Shown piece after piece: positions 8,254 to 16,499 of a DNA stretch of 21,235 bases (the stretch's first letter is position 1; every line of letters starts with the position of its first letter). The stretch covers positions 1 to 21,235 of the forward strand of contig JAIOQL010000593.1 in the NCBI GenBank assembly GCA_021413405.1. Direction: 5' to 3'. A program made the position numbers and the translations under genes. This stretch comes from Leptospira sp. (GTDB lineage Bacteria; Spirochaetota; Leptospiria; Leptospirales; Leptospiraceae). Below the pieces are notes generated by a model, which saw only the letters and a program-made list of their open reading frames with translations, ran no database searches and had not been told where the DNA came from.

Positions 8254-8665
8254 TTACTGAATTTTCTTTTCACTATATTTTTTTAATAATGCTTTGTTTA
8301 CTACTTCAGGAACATGATTTCCAACATCTCTACCGTGTCTTGTTACTTCTTTTACTATAGTTGATGAAATATAGGAGTTCTCCTGCGAGGCCATCAGAAA
8401 AATCGTTTCTACATCCGGCGCAAGTTTTTTGTTCATCAGGGAGATTGCATATTCATAGTCAAAATCAGTGACTGCGCGCCCATTTTCCTACTACATTTCT
8501 GATCAGATCAACCCGCTCTTCAATTGTAAAAAAGCAACTCTTGTTAGAATTCACTGCAACAGCTATTATAACTTTTTCAAATAATGATAGAGACCGCTTA
8601 ACTATATCAACATGGCCGTTTGTAAATGGATCAAATGAACCCGGATAAATCGCGATACTTCTCAT
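8254..8665 (-). pseudogene. coaD: Phosphopantetheine adenylyltransferase, broken by internal deletion and frameshift
   Basis: The 5' part (8665 to about 8482) encodes a perfect CoaD N-terminus: IAIYPGSFDPFTNGHVDIV with Ser10 and His18, and Lys42 in NSNKS. It then runs out of frame into WARSH and a stop. In the +1 frame the sequence picks up at RAVTDFDYE (CGC at 8478-8476) and continues through NKKLAPDVETIFLM and SSTIVKEV to a normal C-terminus at 8254. Compared with E. coli CoaD, residues about 63-90 are missing, including the nucleotide-site VRGL(R) segment. The net lost length must be 2 modulo 3, probably about 80 bases. CoaD makes dephospho-CoA and is normally essential, so this is either an assembly error or a real lesion. 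Its ATG overlaps the argG stop (ATGA). Confidence 0.88.
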
Positions 8666-9879
8666 GTATTCTTTTTGTTTAACCTTGCAAATTCCCGTGT
8701 GGGCAATCCATAAATGTTTATAAAACCCTCTGCATCTTTCTGATTATAAAGTTCATCCTTTTCAAACGTTGCCATTTCCGGATTATAGAGAGAGACCATA
8801 GATTTTCTTCCCACAACCATGCAATTTCCTTTGTACAATTTCACTTTGACAGTTCCGGTCACGGATTTTTGTGTTTCACCGATGTAGGCGCGCATAGCTT
8901 TCATTTTGCTACTGAACCAATGACCATTGTAAATGAGTCGCGCAAATTCACCCGATAGATCGTCCTTCTGGTGCTGAGTGTCTCTATCCAAAGTGATAGA
9001 TTCCAGGTCACGATGAGCAATATGAAGAATTGTCCCACCGGGAGTTTCATAAACACCACGCGATTTTATTCCAACTAGCCTGTTTTCAACAATATCCAGG
9101 CGACCGATACCATTTTTCCCACCGGCATCATTCAGAAGCTCCATGACTTCAAGAGGATTCAACCGTTGACTATTTATCGCAACGCAATTTCCTTCCTCGA
9201 AATCCATTTCAAGATACGTTGGCTCATCCGGGGCTTTCATCGGGGAGACGGAAAGCAAAAACATTTTCTCATCGGGCTCGCGATATGGATCTTCCAGAAT
9301 TCCACCTTCAAAGGAAAGGTGAAGGAGGTTTCTGTCCATAGAATATGGTTTTTCTGCAGTAACGGGAACAGGAATTCCCTTCTCCTTAGCATAGTTGATC
9401 AAATCAGATCTGCCTTTAAACTCCCAGATTCTCCATGGGGCAATTATTTTGAGGTCAGGAGCCAAAGCTTTGAAGCCAAGTTCAAAACGTACCTGGTCGT
9501 TTCCTTTGCCGGTTGCCCCATGTGAAAAGGCGTCAGCATTTTCTGCCAGGCCAACATCTACCATCCCTTTTGCGATCAAAGGCCGGGCAAGTGAGGTTCC
9601 AAGCAAATACCTCATTTCATAAATTGCACTCCCCTGCACTGCGGGGAAAATGAAATCTCTGGCAAATTCGAGCCGAAGATCTTTTATGAATACTTTTGAA
9701 GCGCCCGTCTTCTTTCCTTTTTCTTCAAGTCCGGAAAGTTCTTCTTTTTGTCCTACATCCGCGCAAAAAGCTATGACTTCGCATTGGTAGACATCCTTTA
9801 ACCACGCAAGAATAACGGACGTGTCAAGCCCGCCTGAATAGGCTAAAACAATTTTTTTAATCGTAGAACTTTTGCTCAT
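8662..9879 (-). CDS. argG: Argininosuccinate synthase
   Basis: A complete 405-residue ArgG, which joins citrulline and aspartate with ATP in arginine synthesis. The ATP pyrophosphatase P-loop AYSGGLDTSVIL is at the N-terminus. Family landmarks FCADVGQ, LGTSLARPLIAK, SHGATGKGNDQVRFE and IAPWR follow, then the citrulline/aspartate site SMDRNLLHLSFEGG, and SRGVYETPGG near the C-terminal tetramer region. ATG 9879 lacks a recognisable Shine-Dalgarno sequence. The last codons overlap coaD by the ATGA junction. It is the first gene of the operon argG-coaD-ndk-ispA-tlyA, which mixes arginine, CoA, nucleotide and isoprenoid functions. No frameshift or missing residue was noticed. Confidence 0.96.
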   Translation of the reverse strand: MSKSSTIKKIVLAYSGGLDTSVILAWLKDVYQCEVIAFCADVGQKEELSGLEEKGKKTGASKVFIKDLRLEFARDFIFPAVQGSAIYEMRYLLGTSLARPLIAKGMVDVGLAENADAFSHGATGKGNDQVRFELGFKALAPDLKIIAPWRIWEFKGRSDLINYAKEKGIPVPVTAEKPYSMDRNLLHLSFEGGILEDPYREPDEKMFLLSVSPMKAPDEPTYLEMDFEEGNCVAINSQRLNPLEVMELLNDAGGKNGIGRLDIVENRLVGIKSRGVYETPGGTILHIAHRDLESITLDRDTQHQKDDLSGEFARLIYNGHWFSSKMKAMRAYIGETQKSVTGTVKVKLYKGNCMVVGRKSMVSLYNPEMATFEKDELYNQKDAEGFINIYGLPTREFARLNKKNT

Positions 9880-9887
9880 TTAGAAGT

Positions 9888-9916
9888 CATTTATTTAGAT
9901 TCTTTGATTCTGACAA
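9888..9916 (-). promoter_or_regulatory. Weak candidate promoter just upstream of argG
   Basis: On the minus strand TTGTCA (9916-9911, five of six to the -35 consensus) is followed 17 bases later by TAAATG (9893-9888), a poor -10. If used, transcription would begin almost at the argG ATG, which has no Shine-Dalgarno sequence, so a near-leaderless mRNA is possible. The alternative TAAATA (9897-9892) has a 13-base spacer. Confidence 0.25.
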
Positions 9917-9927
9917 TTAATCTTTGG

Positions 9928-9948
9928 GTTGGTACGGCAAATACCAAC
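9928..9948. repeat. Perfect inverted repeat between amine oxidase and argG
   Basis: GTTGGTA (9928-9934) and TACCAAC (9942-9948) form a perfect 7-bp stem with a 7-base loop, 49 bases upstream of argG. No U run follows in either direction, so it is not a classic terminator. It could be an operator or leader hairpin. Confidence 0.4.
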
Positions 9949-9968
9949 ATGCTGTGTTGTTAATCAGA

Positions 9969-11342
9969 CTAAATAGAATTCACTGCTTCAATGGCAGACG
10001 TAATTGCTGCTTCCATAGAACCAGGTTGTGAAGCAAGATGTTCCCCGGCAAAGAATACCCGGTTAAAGGGCTTCCTGAGATTTGATTGAATATCGAATGA
10101 TCCCGGTGAAAAAAGTGCAATTCCACCACGGATATAGGGTTCATCCTGCCAGGCAATTCCTGTAATTCCGGAAATTTGTGCGTTAGCCGACATTCCGACT
10201 CGGGCTATACATTCTTCCAGAAATGCTTTTTTTTCATCTGCCCCAGAACCGGCAAATATCTCAGACAGGTCGCCGATCGCCGTTGCAGAAATAGTCTGTT
10301 GTCCTGAATTCAAATCAGAAGCAGGATAGAGAAATCGGACTGGCGAATTTCCGGTGATTTGAAAATTCTTTAATCCTGTGGTTTCGGAACTGACATTGAA
10401 TGACAACTTGGAAATTCTGCTGTAACCCAACTGAAGAGCCGAAAGCTTTTTCTCTTTGGGAAGCTCCGGTGTCCAGGAAATATCCGATATGACATTGGCA
10501 GGAATAGCACAAATACAAATGTCAGCGGTAATAATTCTGGCCTGTAATGTTTTAACTGTTACAGACAGCTGATCCTGAGATATTTCGGTCACCGGATCTC
10601 CCGAAATTATTTCTGAGTCTTTTAACTTTTCCTGCAAGGCCAGAATTAACGCAGAGCTTCCTCCGGATATCCTGTTCCTGATTGAATAAGAATTTTCCAG
10701 ATCAGGTATATCGCTTAACGCCCGAGAAGCCGAAACATGACTTATGTTTTCACCATAATATCCGGAAAACCTGAGATTCATCAATTCAAGGTCATTTTTT
10801 TCGATGCCCTGGTAGCGGAGATAGCCAAAGAGATCGAGTTTATCGAGACCTCTCTTCTGGGTTGCGCCCATGTTCCGGTATAGGCCGGAAACTTTCTGGA
10901 GCAGATTCTTCGATTTTTCAGACAGTTCACCAGCCGGATTGGATTTGTTTCCGGTTCCAATGGAGAATTCAGGTTTGACGTTATGCGCTATTGTTTTAAG
11001 ATCCAGCTCTCTGATAACACTTTTAATATTCCGGTGAGAATCGGAAATCCATTCCCCGCCCAGCTCAGAAGTAACATTTGAATCCGCGTCCGAGAACGAA
11101 AAAATTCTGCCCCCCATCCGCTTATTTGCCTCGATAACGGTTACTTTTATTCCAGTTTTATTTAACAGGTATGCTGAATAGAGGCCGGAGAGACCGCCCC
11201 CAAGAACGATTGCCGTTTTCGGGGAACTCCCGGGATTTGCAGGCCGGTTCGGCCTGGGATTTTGCGAAAATATTTTCTGCGCAGATAATATACCCGCAAC
11301 TGCTGTTGCAGATTTTAAGAATTCTTTCCTGCTGATATTCAT
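9969..11342 (-). CDS. Flavin-containing amine oxidoreductase, probably exported
   Basis: A 457-residue monoamine-oxidase-family flavoenzyme, likely oxidising an amine or amino acid with FAD. The N-terminus SRKEFLKSATAVAGIL resembles a Tat signal but has Arg-Lys instead of Arg-Arg. After a Pro-rich linker comes the FAD dinucleotide fold AIVLGGGLSGLYSAYLL, the acidic strand end VIEANKRMGGRI and ELGGEW. The C-terminal flavin motif is RVFFAGEHLASQPGSMEAAITSAIEA, and WQDEPYIRGGIALFSPG precedes it. All family parts are present and intact. ATG 11342 has AGG a few bases upstream. It is divergent from the porin-like gene across 138 bases. The substrate cannot be named; the export signal suggests a periplasmic role. 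Confidence 0.85.
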   Translation of the reverse strand: MNISRKEFLKSATAVAGILSAQKIFSQNPRPNRPANPGSSPKTAIVLGGGLSGLYSAYLLNKTGIKVTVIEANKRMGGRIFSFSDADSNVTSELGGEWISDSHRNIKSVIRELDLKTIAHNVKPEFSIGTGNKSNPAGELSEKSKNLLQKVSGLYRNMGATQKRGLDKLDLFGYLRYQGIEKNDLELMNLRFSGYYGENISHVSASRALSDIPDLENSYSIRNRISGGSSALILALQEKLKDSEIISGDPVTEISQDQLSVTVKTLQARIITADICICAIPANVISDISWTPELPKEKKLSALQLGYSRISKLSFNVSSETTGLKNFQITGNSPVRFLYPASDLNSGQQTISATAIGDLSEIFAGSGADEKKAFLEECIARVGMSANAQISGITGIAWQDEPYIRGGIALFSPGSFDIQSNLRKPFNRVFFAGEHLASQPGSMEAAITSAIEAVNSI

Positions 11343-11480
11343 GAATTACGCCTGATTCTATTCTCGGCATTTAGCTTTTCCGGAACCGGGAAAATAAACG
11401 GGAAATTTATAGTATTTTATTGGAATCAGCTGATCTCAAAATCTCTTGACCGTTTCGTAAATATCGAGTGACATTGGTGT
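11343..11480. promoter_or_regulatory. Divergent intergenic region with two palindromes
   Basis: This gap must carry promoters for the amine oxidase (-) and the porin-like gene (+). It contains an imperfect palindrome at 11376-11394 (TTTTCCGG against CCGGGAAAA) and a perfect 10-bp palindrome ATCAGCTGAT at 11425-11434. TTGACC at 11449-11454 could be a -35 for the plus strand, but I see no good -10 at standard spacing. The operator roles are inference. Confidence 0.35.
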
Positions 11481-12914
11481 GTGAAAAAAATTGTTTCTGT
11501 TTTTACGTTTCTCTATGCTTTATCCGGTGCCGGTTCCCTATTCCCGGAACAGGTAGTGACAACAAAAAAAGATGACGTGGACGCTTTTTACGGTTTGCGG
11601 GTGGGCGGCGTTGTCTCTCCTTCCTACGGATATAGAGTGCGGGACAGCAATGCCGGAGTCTCCAATACAAACCAGGATGACAGAACAGGTTTTTCAACTC
11701 CGTGGACTTTGCTGATGATCAGTAAAGAATGGAAAGATACCGGAATTACTACCGAATTTTGGGGGGAACTTGTTCGCTCCAGTTCTATTTCTAATGGAAC
11801 AAAGGTTGATAACGGTACTAAAGAAAACCCGTACACTTTGGGAGTAAGAAGGGCAAATATTCAAAAATCCTTCGAAACTTCTGATTTGAAGCACAATCTC
11901 ATTTTCGGAATACAGGAATTACCCTTTGTTTATACGCAATGGAAAGGCTATTGGAAGTGGAGATATATTGACAGATCCCCCACTGAGTCACTCGGGTTTG
12001 CAAATGCACCAGCCGACATAGGGTTGAGCTATCTGATGACGGCAGGGATTTTTAATATGCATTTAATGATGTCAAATGGGGAAGGTTACCGGGACATTCA
12101 GAATGCCTCCTCTTCAGGATATGATGCAAACGCAAGATTTTCGTTTGAAGGGGAAGTAAAAGAGAACACAAAAATCGGTTTTCATCTTTTTTACAGGAAA
12201 GGAAACGCATTCGGTGCAGCAGGCAGCGATTGCAGGGAAGGAAAAACATCCTGCCTTCCTTCAGATAATAATCCATCGACACGTCTTGTCCGGGATGTAC
12301 GTGCATTACAGAGCGATACGATAGGCGCCGAGTTCAATATAGTTGCCGAAGAATATCTTAATATCGGGTTAGGCGCCATTGCGCGAAGACAATTTCGCGG
12401 TTTCGTCTATGATTCATTGAGTCAGGGTGGAGCTGTCAAATTTGACCGTGATGTTTATGGAAAAGCTGCCTACTTCTGGATAGCGGGCGGAACTTCTCTT
12501 TTCCAGTTAATTTATCGGGGAGAAATAGGAACAGGGGCAAATGGAAAGATGGATGCGGTCCAGCAAACTGTAAAAGAACCATATAACAATTTTGAATCAC
12601 CTTTAGTAGGAATCAGAAACCCGGCACTAACCGGTTCTCCGGATCCTTTGTTTGCATCCAAAGCACATTTTGTCCGTCATTCAGTTATGTTGGAATATAT
12701 TTATTCATCCCGGGTCAGGTTCGCACTGGGACTTGTAGATTTGATTTCGTATGACGCCAAAGGAATACAAAACAAGAACTACATTGATTTTACCGGGGAG
12801 TCCAGAACACAGAAGGATTATCTGGCTCAACAGACAGGCGGAAGTAACGCCGGGATCGTTCAGTATGCTGACAGGAACCGTCAGATTTTTATACGGACTA
12901 CAGTTGAATTTTAA
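11481..12914 (+). CDS. Outer-membrane beta-barrel, porin-like
   Basis: A 477-residue protein with a signal peptide (MKKIVSVFTFLYALSGAGSLFP) and a body of alternating hydrophobic/polar strands rich in Gly, Tyr, Trp and Arg. Examples are YGLRVGGVVSPSYGYRVRD, HNLIFGIQELPFVYTQWKG, TKIGFHLFYRKGNAFG and HSVMLEYIYSSRVRFALG. The final strand RQIFIRTTVEF ends in Phe, the usual barrel-assembly signal. This architecture resembles phosphate-selective or alginate-export type porins, but no family can be fixed. A SDCREGKTSC loop could hold a disulfide. The start is GTG 11481, with no strong Shine-Dalgarno sequence. The gene ends six bases from the convergent response regulator gene, and shares an upstream region with the amine oxidase, which might indicate linked substrate uptake. 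Confidence 0.78.
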   Translation: MKKIVSVFTFLYALSGAGSLFPEQVVTTKKDDVDAFYGLRVGGVVSPSYGYRVRDSNAGVSNTNQDDRTGFSTPWTLLMISKEWKDTGITTEFWGELVRSSSISNGTKVDNGTKENPYTLGVRRANIQKSFETSDLKHNLIFGIQELPFVYTQWKGYWKWRYIDRSPTESLGFANAPADIGLSYLMTAGIFNMHLMMSNGEGYRDIQNASSSGYDANARFSFEGEVKENTKIGFHLFYRKGNAFGAAGSDCREGKTSCLPSDNNPSTRLVRDVRALQSDTIGAEFNIVAEEYLNIGLGAIARRQFRGFVYDSLSQGGAVKFDRDVYGKAAYFWIAGGTSLFQLIYRGEIGTGANGKMDAVQQTVKEPYNNFESPLVGIRNPALTGSPDPLFASKAHFVRHSVMLEYIYSSRVRFALGLVDLISYDAKGIQNKNYIDFTGESRTQKDYLAQQTGGSNAGIVQYADRNRQIFIRTTVEF

Positions 12915-12920
12915 GAAAGT

Positions 12921-13652
12921 TCAGGCAGATTTCATTTTTTTTGAGATATGCTGCGCATAACGTCTCCCGACAGGTAAAGTCGTTTCGTCATCATCTCCAA
13001 GATAAATAGTATACCGTCCGCCGATGAAATATTTAATTTTTCTGGCGAAGAAAATATTTATTATGAACTGTTTATGTATCCGGATAAAATTCTCAGGGGC
13101 CAGTTTTTCTTCCAGTTCCTTCATGACTTTTGCAGTTTCAAAATCCTTTTCTTTTGTGTGAACAACGGAATGCTTTCCATGAGAAGAAATATAAATAATA
13201 TCCTGAAAAGGAATGATAAAATAATTCGACTTCTCTTTGAGGGATAAACCCAACTTAAGAGGCTCTTTATTCTTTTGGGGTGAATTGATTCTGGATAATA
13301 TCCTGTCGACGGCGATATTGAACCGTTCGAAAGTGAAAGGCTTCAAGAGATAATCGGCGGCCCCTAATTCAAACGCCCGGATTGCATGGGCATCATATGC
13401 AGTTGTGAAAATAATGTCCGGTGTCTCTTTCAGTTTATCAAGAACCTCAATTCCGTTCAGAACCGGCATCTGGATGTCAAGGAATACGAGATCAAATTTG
13501 AACGCCTGCATTTTTTCCAGGGCCTCATTTCCATTTCTGGCGATGTCGCATAACTTTAATTCCGGTCGTTCTGTTATGAATTTCTTCATAAGATTTCTGG
13601 CGGGCAGCTCGTCTTCCGCAATTAGGACTTTAATTTCACTGATAGAACTCAT
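12921..13652 (-). CDS. LytTR-family DNA-binding response regulator
   Basis: A two-component response regulator of about 243 residues. The receiver domain (about 6-122) has acidic AEDE (12-15), the phosphoacceptor D59 in LVFLDIQMP, Thr in FTTAYD and Lys104 in LLKPF. After a short Lys-rich linker comes a LytTR DNA-binding domain (about 137-240) with IPFQDIIYISSHGKHSVVHT, FIRIHKQFIIN and TLPVGRRY. ATG 13652 is chosen because the receiver begins soon after. A TTG at 13682 would add ten unremarkable residues. The purine stretch AGAGAGG is only two bases from ATG 13652, so the true start is uncertain. No histidine kinase lies nearby, so its partner is unknown. It faces away from the hydrolase gene. 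Confidence 0.9.
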   Translation of the reverse strand: MSSISEIKVLIAEDELPARNLMKKFITERPELKLCDIARNGNEALEKMQAFKFDLVFLDIQMPVLNGIEVLDKLKETPDIIFTTAYDAHAIRAFELGAADYLLKPFTFERFNIAVDRILSRINSPQKNKEPLKLGLSLKEKSNYFIIPFQDIIYISSHGKHSVVHTKEKDFETAKVMKELEEKLAPENFIRIHKQFIINIFFARKIKYFIGGRYTIYLGDDDETTLPVGRRYAQHISKKMKSA

Positions 13653-13744
13653 GACCTCTCTACGGTTTACAGACTTGTTCAAATTTCTGCAAGATAAAAG
13701 TAGTCAAAAAAGCAGTAAGCCTCAATAAAGGACGGGGAAAGAAA

Positions 13745-14434
13745 TTGGATCATAAAAAAGAAAAAATGGGTTCATTGGATGTTCTAAAGGTAGAAGGAAC
13801 TCCTGACGGTGAGGCAATTATTCTATGTCATGGATATGGCGCAAATGCAATGGATCTGCTGCCGCTTTCCGGATATCTGAAAGTGAGGCCGGGGACAAAT
13901 TGGTATTTTCCGGAAGCCCCGATGGAAATTCCGCTGGGTCCCGGCTATGTCGGAAGAGCCTGGTTTCCACTTATTTCTGATGCAATAAACCATTTAGCTG
14001 CTGCGGGAAGGTTCGCAGATTTCTCGAAAATTACGCCTACAGGACTTGATTCGGCCAGATCAAAATTGGATGAAATGATCAGTAGAATTCCAACGCCTAT
14101 CAATAAAATTACTTTGGGAGGATTTAGCCAGGGTTCCATGTTAACAACGGATTATTTTCTGAGAAGGAAAGAAAATCCAAAGGGACTAATTATACTTTCC
14201 GGAACACTAATCTGCGAGGATGAATGGAAGGAGCTCGCAAAACAAAAATCGAGATTCCAATTTTTCCAATCGCATGGGACCGATGATCAGGTCTTACCAT
14301 ATTCATCTGCAAAGAAATTGGAAATGCTTCTCCGGGACTCCGGATTATCAGGCGAATTTGTTTCGTTCCAGGGCGGTCACGAAATTCCGGAAAAGGTTTT
14401 GAAACGGTTAAGCGAATATTTAAGAAGAGATTAA
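13745..14434 (+). CDS. Alpha/beta-hydrolase, phospholipase/carboxylesterase family
   Basis: A compact 229-residue serine hydrolase of the carboxylesterase/lysophospholipase-like group. The oxyanion-hole strand is IILCHGYGANAMDLLPL. The nucleophile elbow is GGFSQG with Ser128. The acid is in SHGTDDQVLP (Asp180 or 181) and the His in GGHEIP (His212), so the triad is complete. No signal peptide is seen; it should be cytoplasmic. I begin at TTG 13745, preceded by GGGGAAAG. An ATG seven codons later is an alternative. It is divergent from the LytTR regulator over about 90 bases. Likely substrates are short acyl esters or lysophospholipids, but this is inference. Confidence 0.87.
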   Translation: MDHKKEKMGSLDVLKVEGTPDGEAIILCHGYGANAMDLLPLSGYLKVRPGTNWYFPEAPMEIPLGPGYVGRAWFPLISDAINHLAAAGRFADFSKITPTGLDSARSKLDEMISRIPTPINKITLGGFSQGSMLTTDYFLRRKENPKGLIILSGTLICEDEWKELAKQKSRFQFFQSHGTDDQVLPYSSAKKLEMLLRDSGLSGEFVSFQGGHEIPEKVLKRLSEYLRRD

Positions 14435-14519
14435 CGGTGAGTTTAGTCCTGTAGATTGCTCAAAGATGTAAAATTAGTAAGAAAAAAATGAGAAAAATGG
14501 AATGAAATTGAAAAAAAAT

Positions 14520-14879
14520 TCATCCGATCCATAACAATTTATCCCTGTCTGATTTTTTTAATCCTTTAACAACCTGCGAATAGGAGTGATCAATCATTTT
14601 TTTCAATTCTTTTTCCGGGATTTTTTCTTCCATCAGTATTGTGTTCCAATGTTTTTTGTTCATATGATAGCCAGGGCTAACAATTCCCTTGTATTGTTTT
14701 CTCAATTCAATGGCGAGCTCCGGATCGCATTTGAGATTCATGCTTAGAGGTTTTTCAAATGAAGTGAGGACGAATATTTTTTTGAGAACCCGGAAAACAA
14801 GTACCTCATCATCAAATGGAAAGTCTTCCGTGGTTGCCTTTTTGGCGAGGCAGTATTTCCTCAGTTGTTCAACGTTCAT
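14520..14879 (-). CDS. MmcQ/YjbR family protein
   Basis: A 119-residue member of the small MmcQ/YjbR family (CyaY-like fold, annotated as DNA-binding but of poorly known function). Family signs are EDFPFDDEVLVFRVLKKIFVL, the SMNLKCDPELAIELR segment, SPGYHMNKKHWNTI and a C-terminal helix with SYSQVVKGL. Length is normal. ATG 14879 is eight bases after the antiporter stop on the same strand, so the two are probably cotranscribed. The Shine-Dalgarno sequence is poor. It is convergent with the hydrolase, with an 85-base gap in which I see no terminator hairpin. Confidence 0.85.
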   Translation of the reverse strand: MNVEQLRKYCLAKKATTEDFPFDDEVLVFRVLKKIFVLTSFEKPLSMNLKCDPELAIELRKQYKGIVSPGYHMNKKHWNTILMEEKIPEKELKKMIDHSYSQVVKGLKKSDRDKLLWIG

Positions 14880-14887
14880 GTTTTTTT

Positions 14888-16384
14888 CTAAATTTTCCTG
14901 ATCCCCAGCTCTTTCATATCCAGCTCGGCCTGGATCTTAAAGAGAATATGATCATGTATCATTCCGTTATTTCTGAGCTGGATTAATTTCTTCCTTTCCG
15001 ATTCGATTGCTTTGACTCTCACATTTCTGATAGATGATTTTCTTTTGAGCAGGGCATCCATGCCAGACTCGAATATCTCCATTTTTAGCAGTGTAAGTTT
15101 TTCAGCATACTCCTGTTTTAAAAAATTGATCTCTTCCGGAATATTTGTTTCATCGGCCTTATAAGTCTCCAGAAAATTCAAACCTGCTTCGGCACATTCT
15201 ATGCGTGCCAGGATTTCCTGTTTCTCAGTATTGTCTTCGCTTTTCAGTTTCAGGTAACGTATCAGAAAAGGCAACGTCAATGCCGGAACTACGAGTGTAA
15301 CAAGAACTGTAACGTACGTCAGGAAAATCAGCAAATCACGGTTTGGAAATGGAATTCCATCATTATCATATTCTGGTATTGCCATGGCCGCTGCAATTGA
15401 AACGATTCCGCGCATACCGGCCCAGGACGTGACGATGACTCCCCTCATTGAAGGGGAACTTTCTCTTTTCCGGATTCCGGAGAAAAAAAATCTGGGGAGA
15501 TATGTTCCCGGAAAGATCCAGACGAATCTCGCAATGATCACGGTTACGCTTATAACTGCTGAGGATAAAATGAGTTTATCAGTTGGATAGACTGATATGC
15601 CGCGTAATATTGATGGCAGTTGCAATCCGATCAGTATGAAAGCAATTCCGTTTACAATGAAGACAAGGACTTCCCATAGAGCGAAAGATTTTCGTCGTGC
15701 ATCTGCTGTAGTGATCTCCGGATTTATTCTTGCTGTATATAGGCCAGCAGTGACTGTCGCGATGACTCCGGAAACTCCGGAATGTTCTGCCAGAATATAA
15801 GCAAAAAAAGGAACCAGGATCCCGATGATATTTTCTACTGCGGAGTCGTGAATTTTTTTCCTAATATATGCGCTAAGCCATCCCATTCCGAGACCAACGC
15901 ATACACCACCGGTGCTTACAAAAATAAATCCCGCACTTGCTTCCAAAAAAGAAAAACTTCCGGTAAGAATAGCGGCTAACGCAAATCGGAACGCAACGAG
16001 TGCGGTTGCATCCGGTGGAGAAACAATTGCGCCGAGTAAAAAGGCGAAGCCCCAGCCGAGTCCGGGGATAACAGATTTTACAACAATCGCTACGGCACAG
16101 GTTGTGAAAATGACAGCTCCAATCGCTAGCAGGAAAATAGGGCGAATATGTGCCCTGAATTCAGCCCAGGAAGTATAATATGCTGCAGATGATAACAGTG
16201 GTGGTAAAAGAATCAGGAATACGATATCCGGAGCCAGTTTAACTTCCTGAAGTCCGGGAATGAACCCGATCACGAGTCCGCTTAGAACAAGAAGTATTTC
16301 ATGCGCCACACCGATTTTTTTTGCGAGAATGGAAAGTGTCGAGGTTATGAAGAGTAAAACGAGTACGGTTTCTATATTGCCCAT
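14888..16384 (-). CDS. CPA1 Na+/H+ antiporter with an internal in-frame deletion
   Basis: A 498-residue CPA1/NhaP-type cation:proton antiporter. About 11-12 hydrophobic segments (residues 1 to about 395) precede a charged, helix-rich cytoplasmic tail of about 100 residues. Recognisable family parts are FLILLPPLLSSAAYYTSW, GAIVSPPDA, ATALVAFRFALAA, GIAFILIGLQLP and SWAGMRGIVSIAAAMAIP. Between PPDA (Asp125) and ATALV, members normally carry about 28 residues including the LEGESLVND segment, which provides the Asn-Asp ion-binding pair of the fifth helix. Here PPDA joins ATALV directly (bases 16007-16012), consistent with loss between two GATGCA-like repeats. The reading frame survives but transport probably does not. 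ATG 16384 has no strong Shine-Dalgarno sequence. The gene precedes the MmcQ gene. Confidence 0.85.
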   Translation of the reverse strand: MGNIETVLVLLFITSTLSILAKKIGVAHEILLVLSGLVIGFIPGLQEVKLAPDIVFLILLPPLLSSAAYYTSWAEFRAHIRPIFLLAIGAVIFTTCAVAIVVKSVIPGLGWGFAFLLGAIVSPPDATALVAFRFALAAILTGSFSFLEASAGFIFVSTGGVCVGLGMGWLSAYIRKKIHDSAVENIIGILVPFFAYILAEHSGVSGVIATVTAGLYTARINPEITTADARRKSFALWEVLVFIVNGIAFILIGLQLPSILRGISVYPTDKLILSSAVISVTVIIARFVWIFPGTYLPRFFFSGIRKRESSPSMRGVIVTSWAGMRGIVSIAAAMAIPEYDNDGIPFPNRDLLIFLTYVTVLVTLVVPALTLPFLIRYLKLKSEDNTEKQEILARIECAEAGLNFLETYKADETNIPEEINFLKQEYAEKLTLLKMEIFESGMDALLKRKSSIRNVRVKAIESERKKLIQLRNNGMIHDHILFKIQAELDMKELGIRKI

Positions 16385-16499
16385 GATGATGTTCTGTAAT
16401 TACAGTTTTTTGACTGACCTCTCCTTAAAAATAGTCTTGCAAATAGAGTGTCCTACCGTTTATCTCTGGTTCGAGGGCAATCATTGCAACAGTAAACCT
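16385..16499. promoter_or_regulatory. Divergent promoter region, antiporter / glutamate synthase-like gene
   Basis: This 115-base gap separates two divergent genes. On the plus strand TTGACT (16410-16415) with TAGTCT 16 bases further on (16432-16437) is a plausible but imperfect promoter. I see no clear minus-strand promoter and no palindrome. Confidence 0.35.

Noticed and set aside
8254..8436. A separate 60-residue protein downstream of coaD
   Set aside because: The residues are the C-terminal part of CoaD, and the same frame reads CoaD further upstream of this ATG to the junction.
9928..9948. Terminator after the amine oxidase gene
   Set aside because: The stem is perfect, but no U run follows on either strand.
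16260..16499. An 80-residue N-terminal extension of the glutamate synthase-like protein
   Set aside because: It is antisense to the antiporter gene, has no family similarity and is followed by a natural N-terminus with a membrane segment at 16500.
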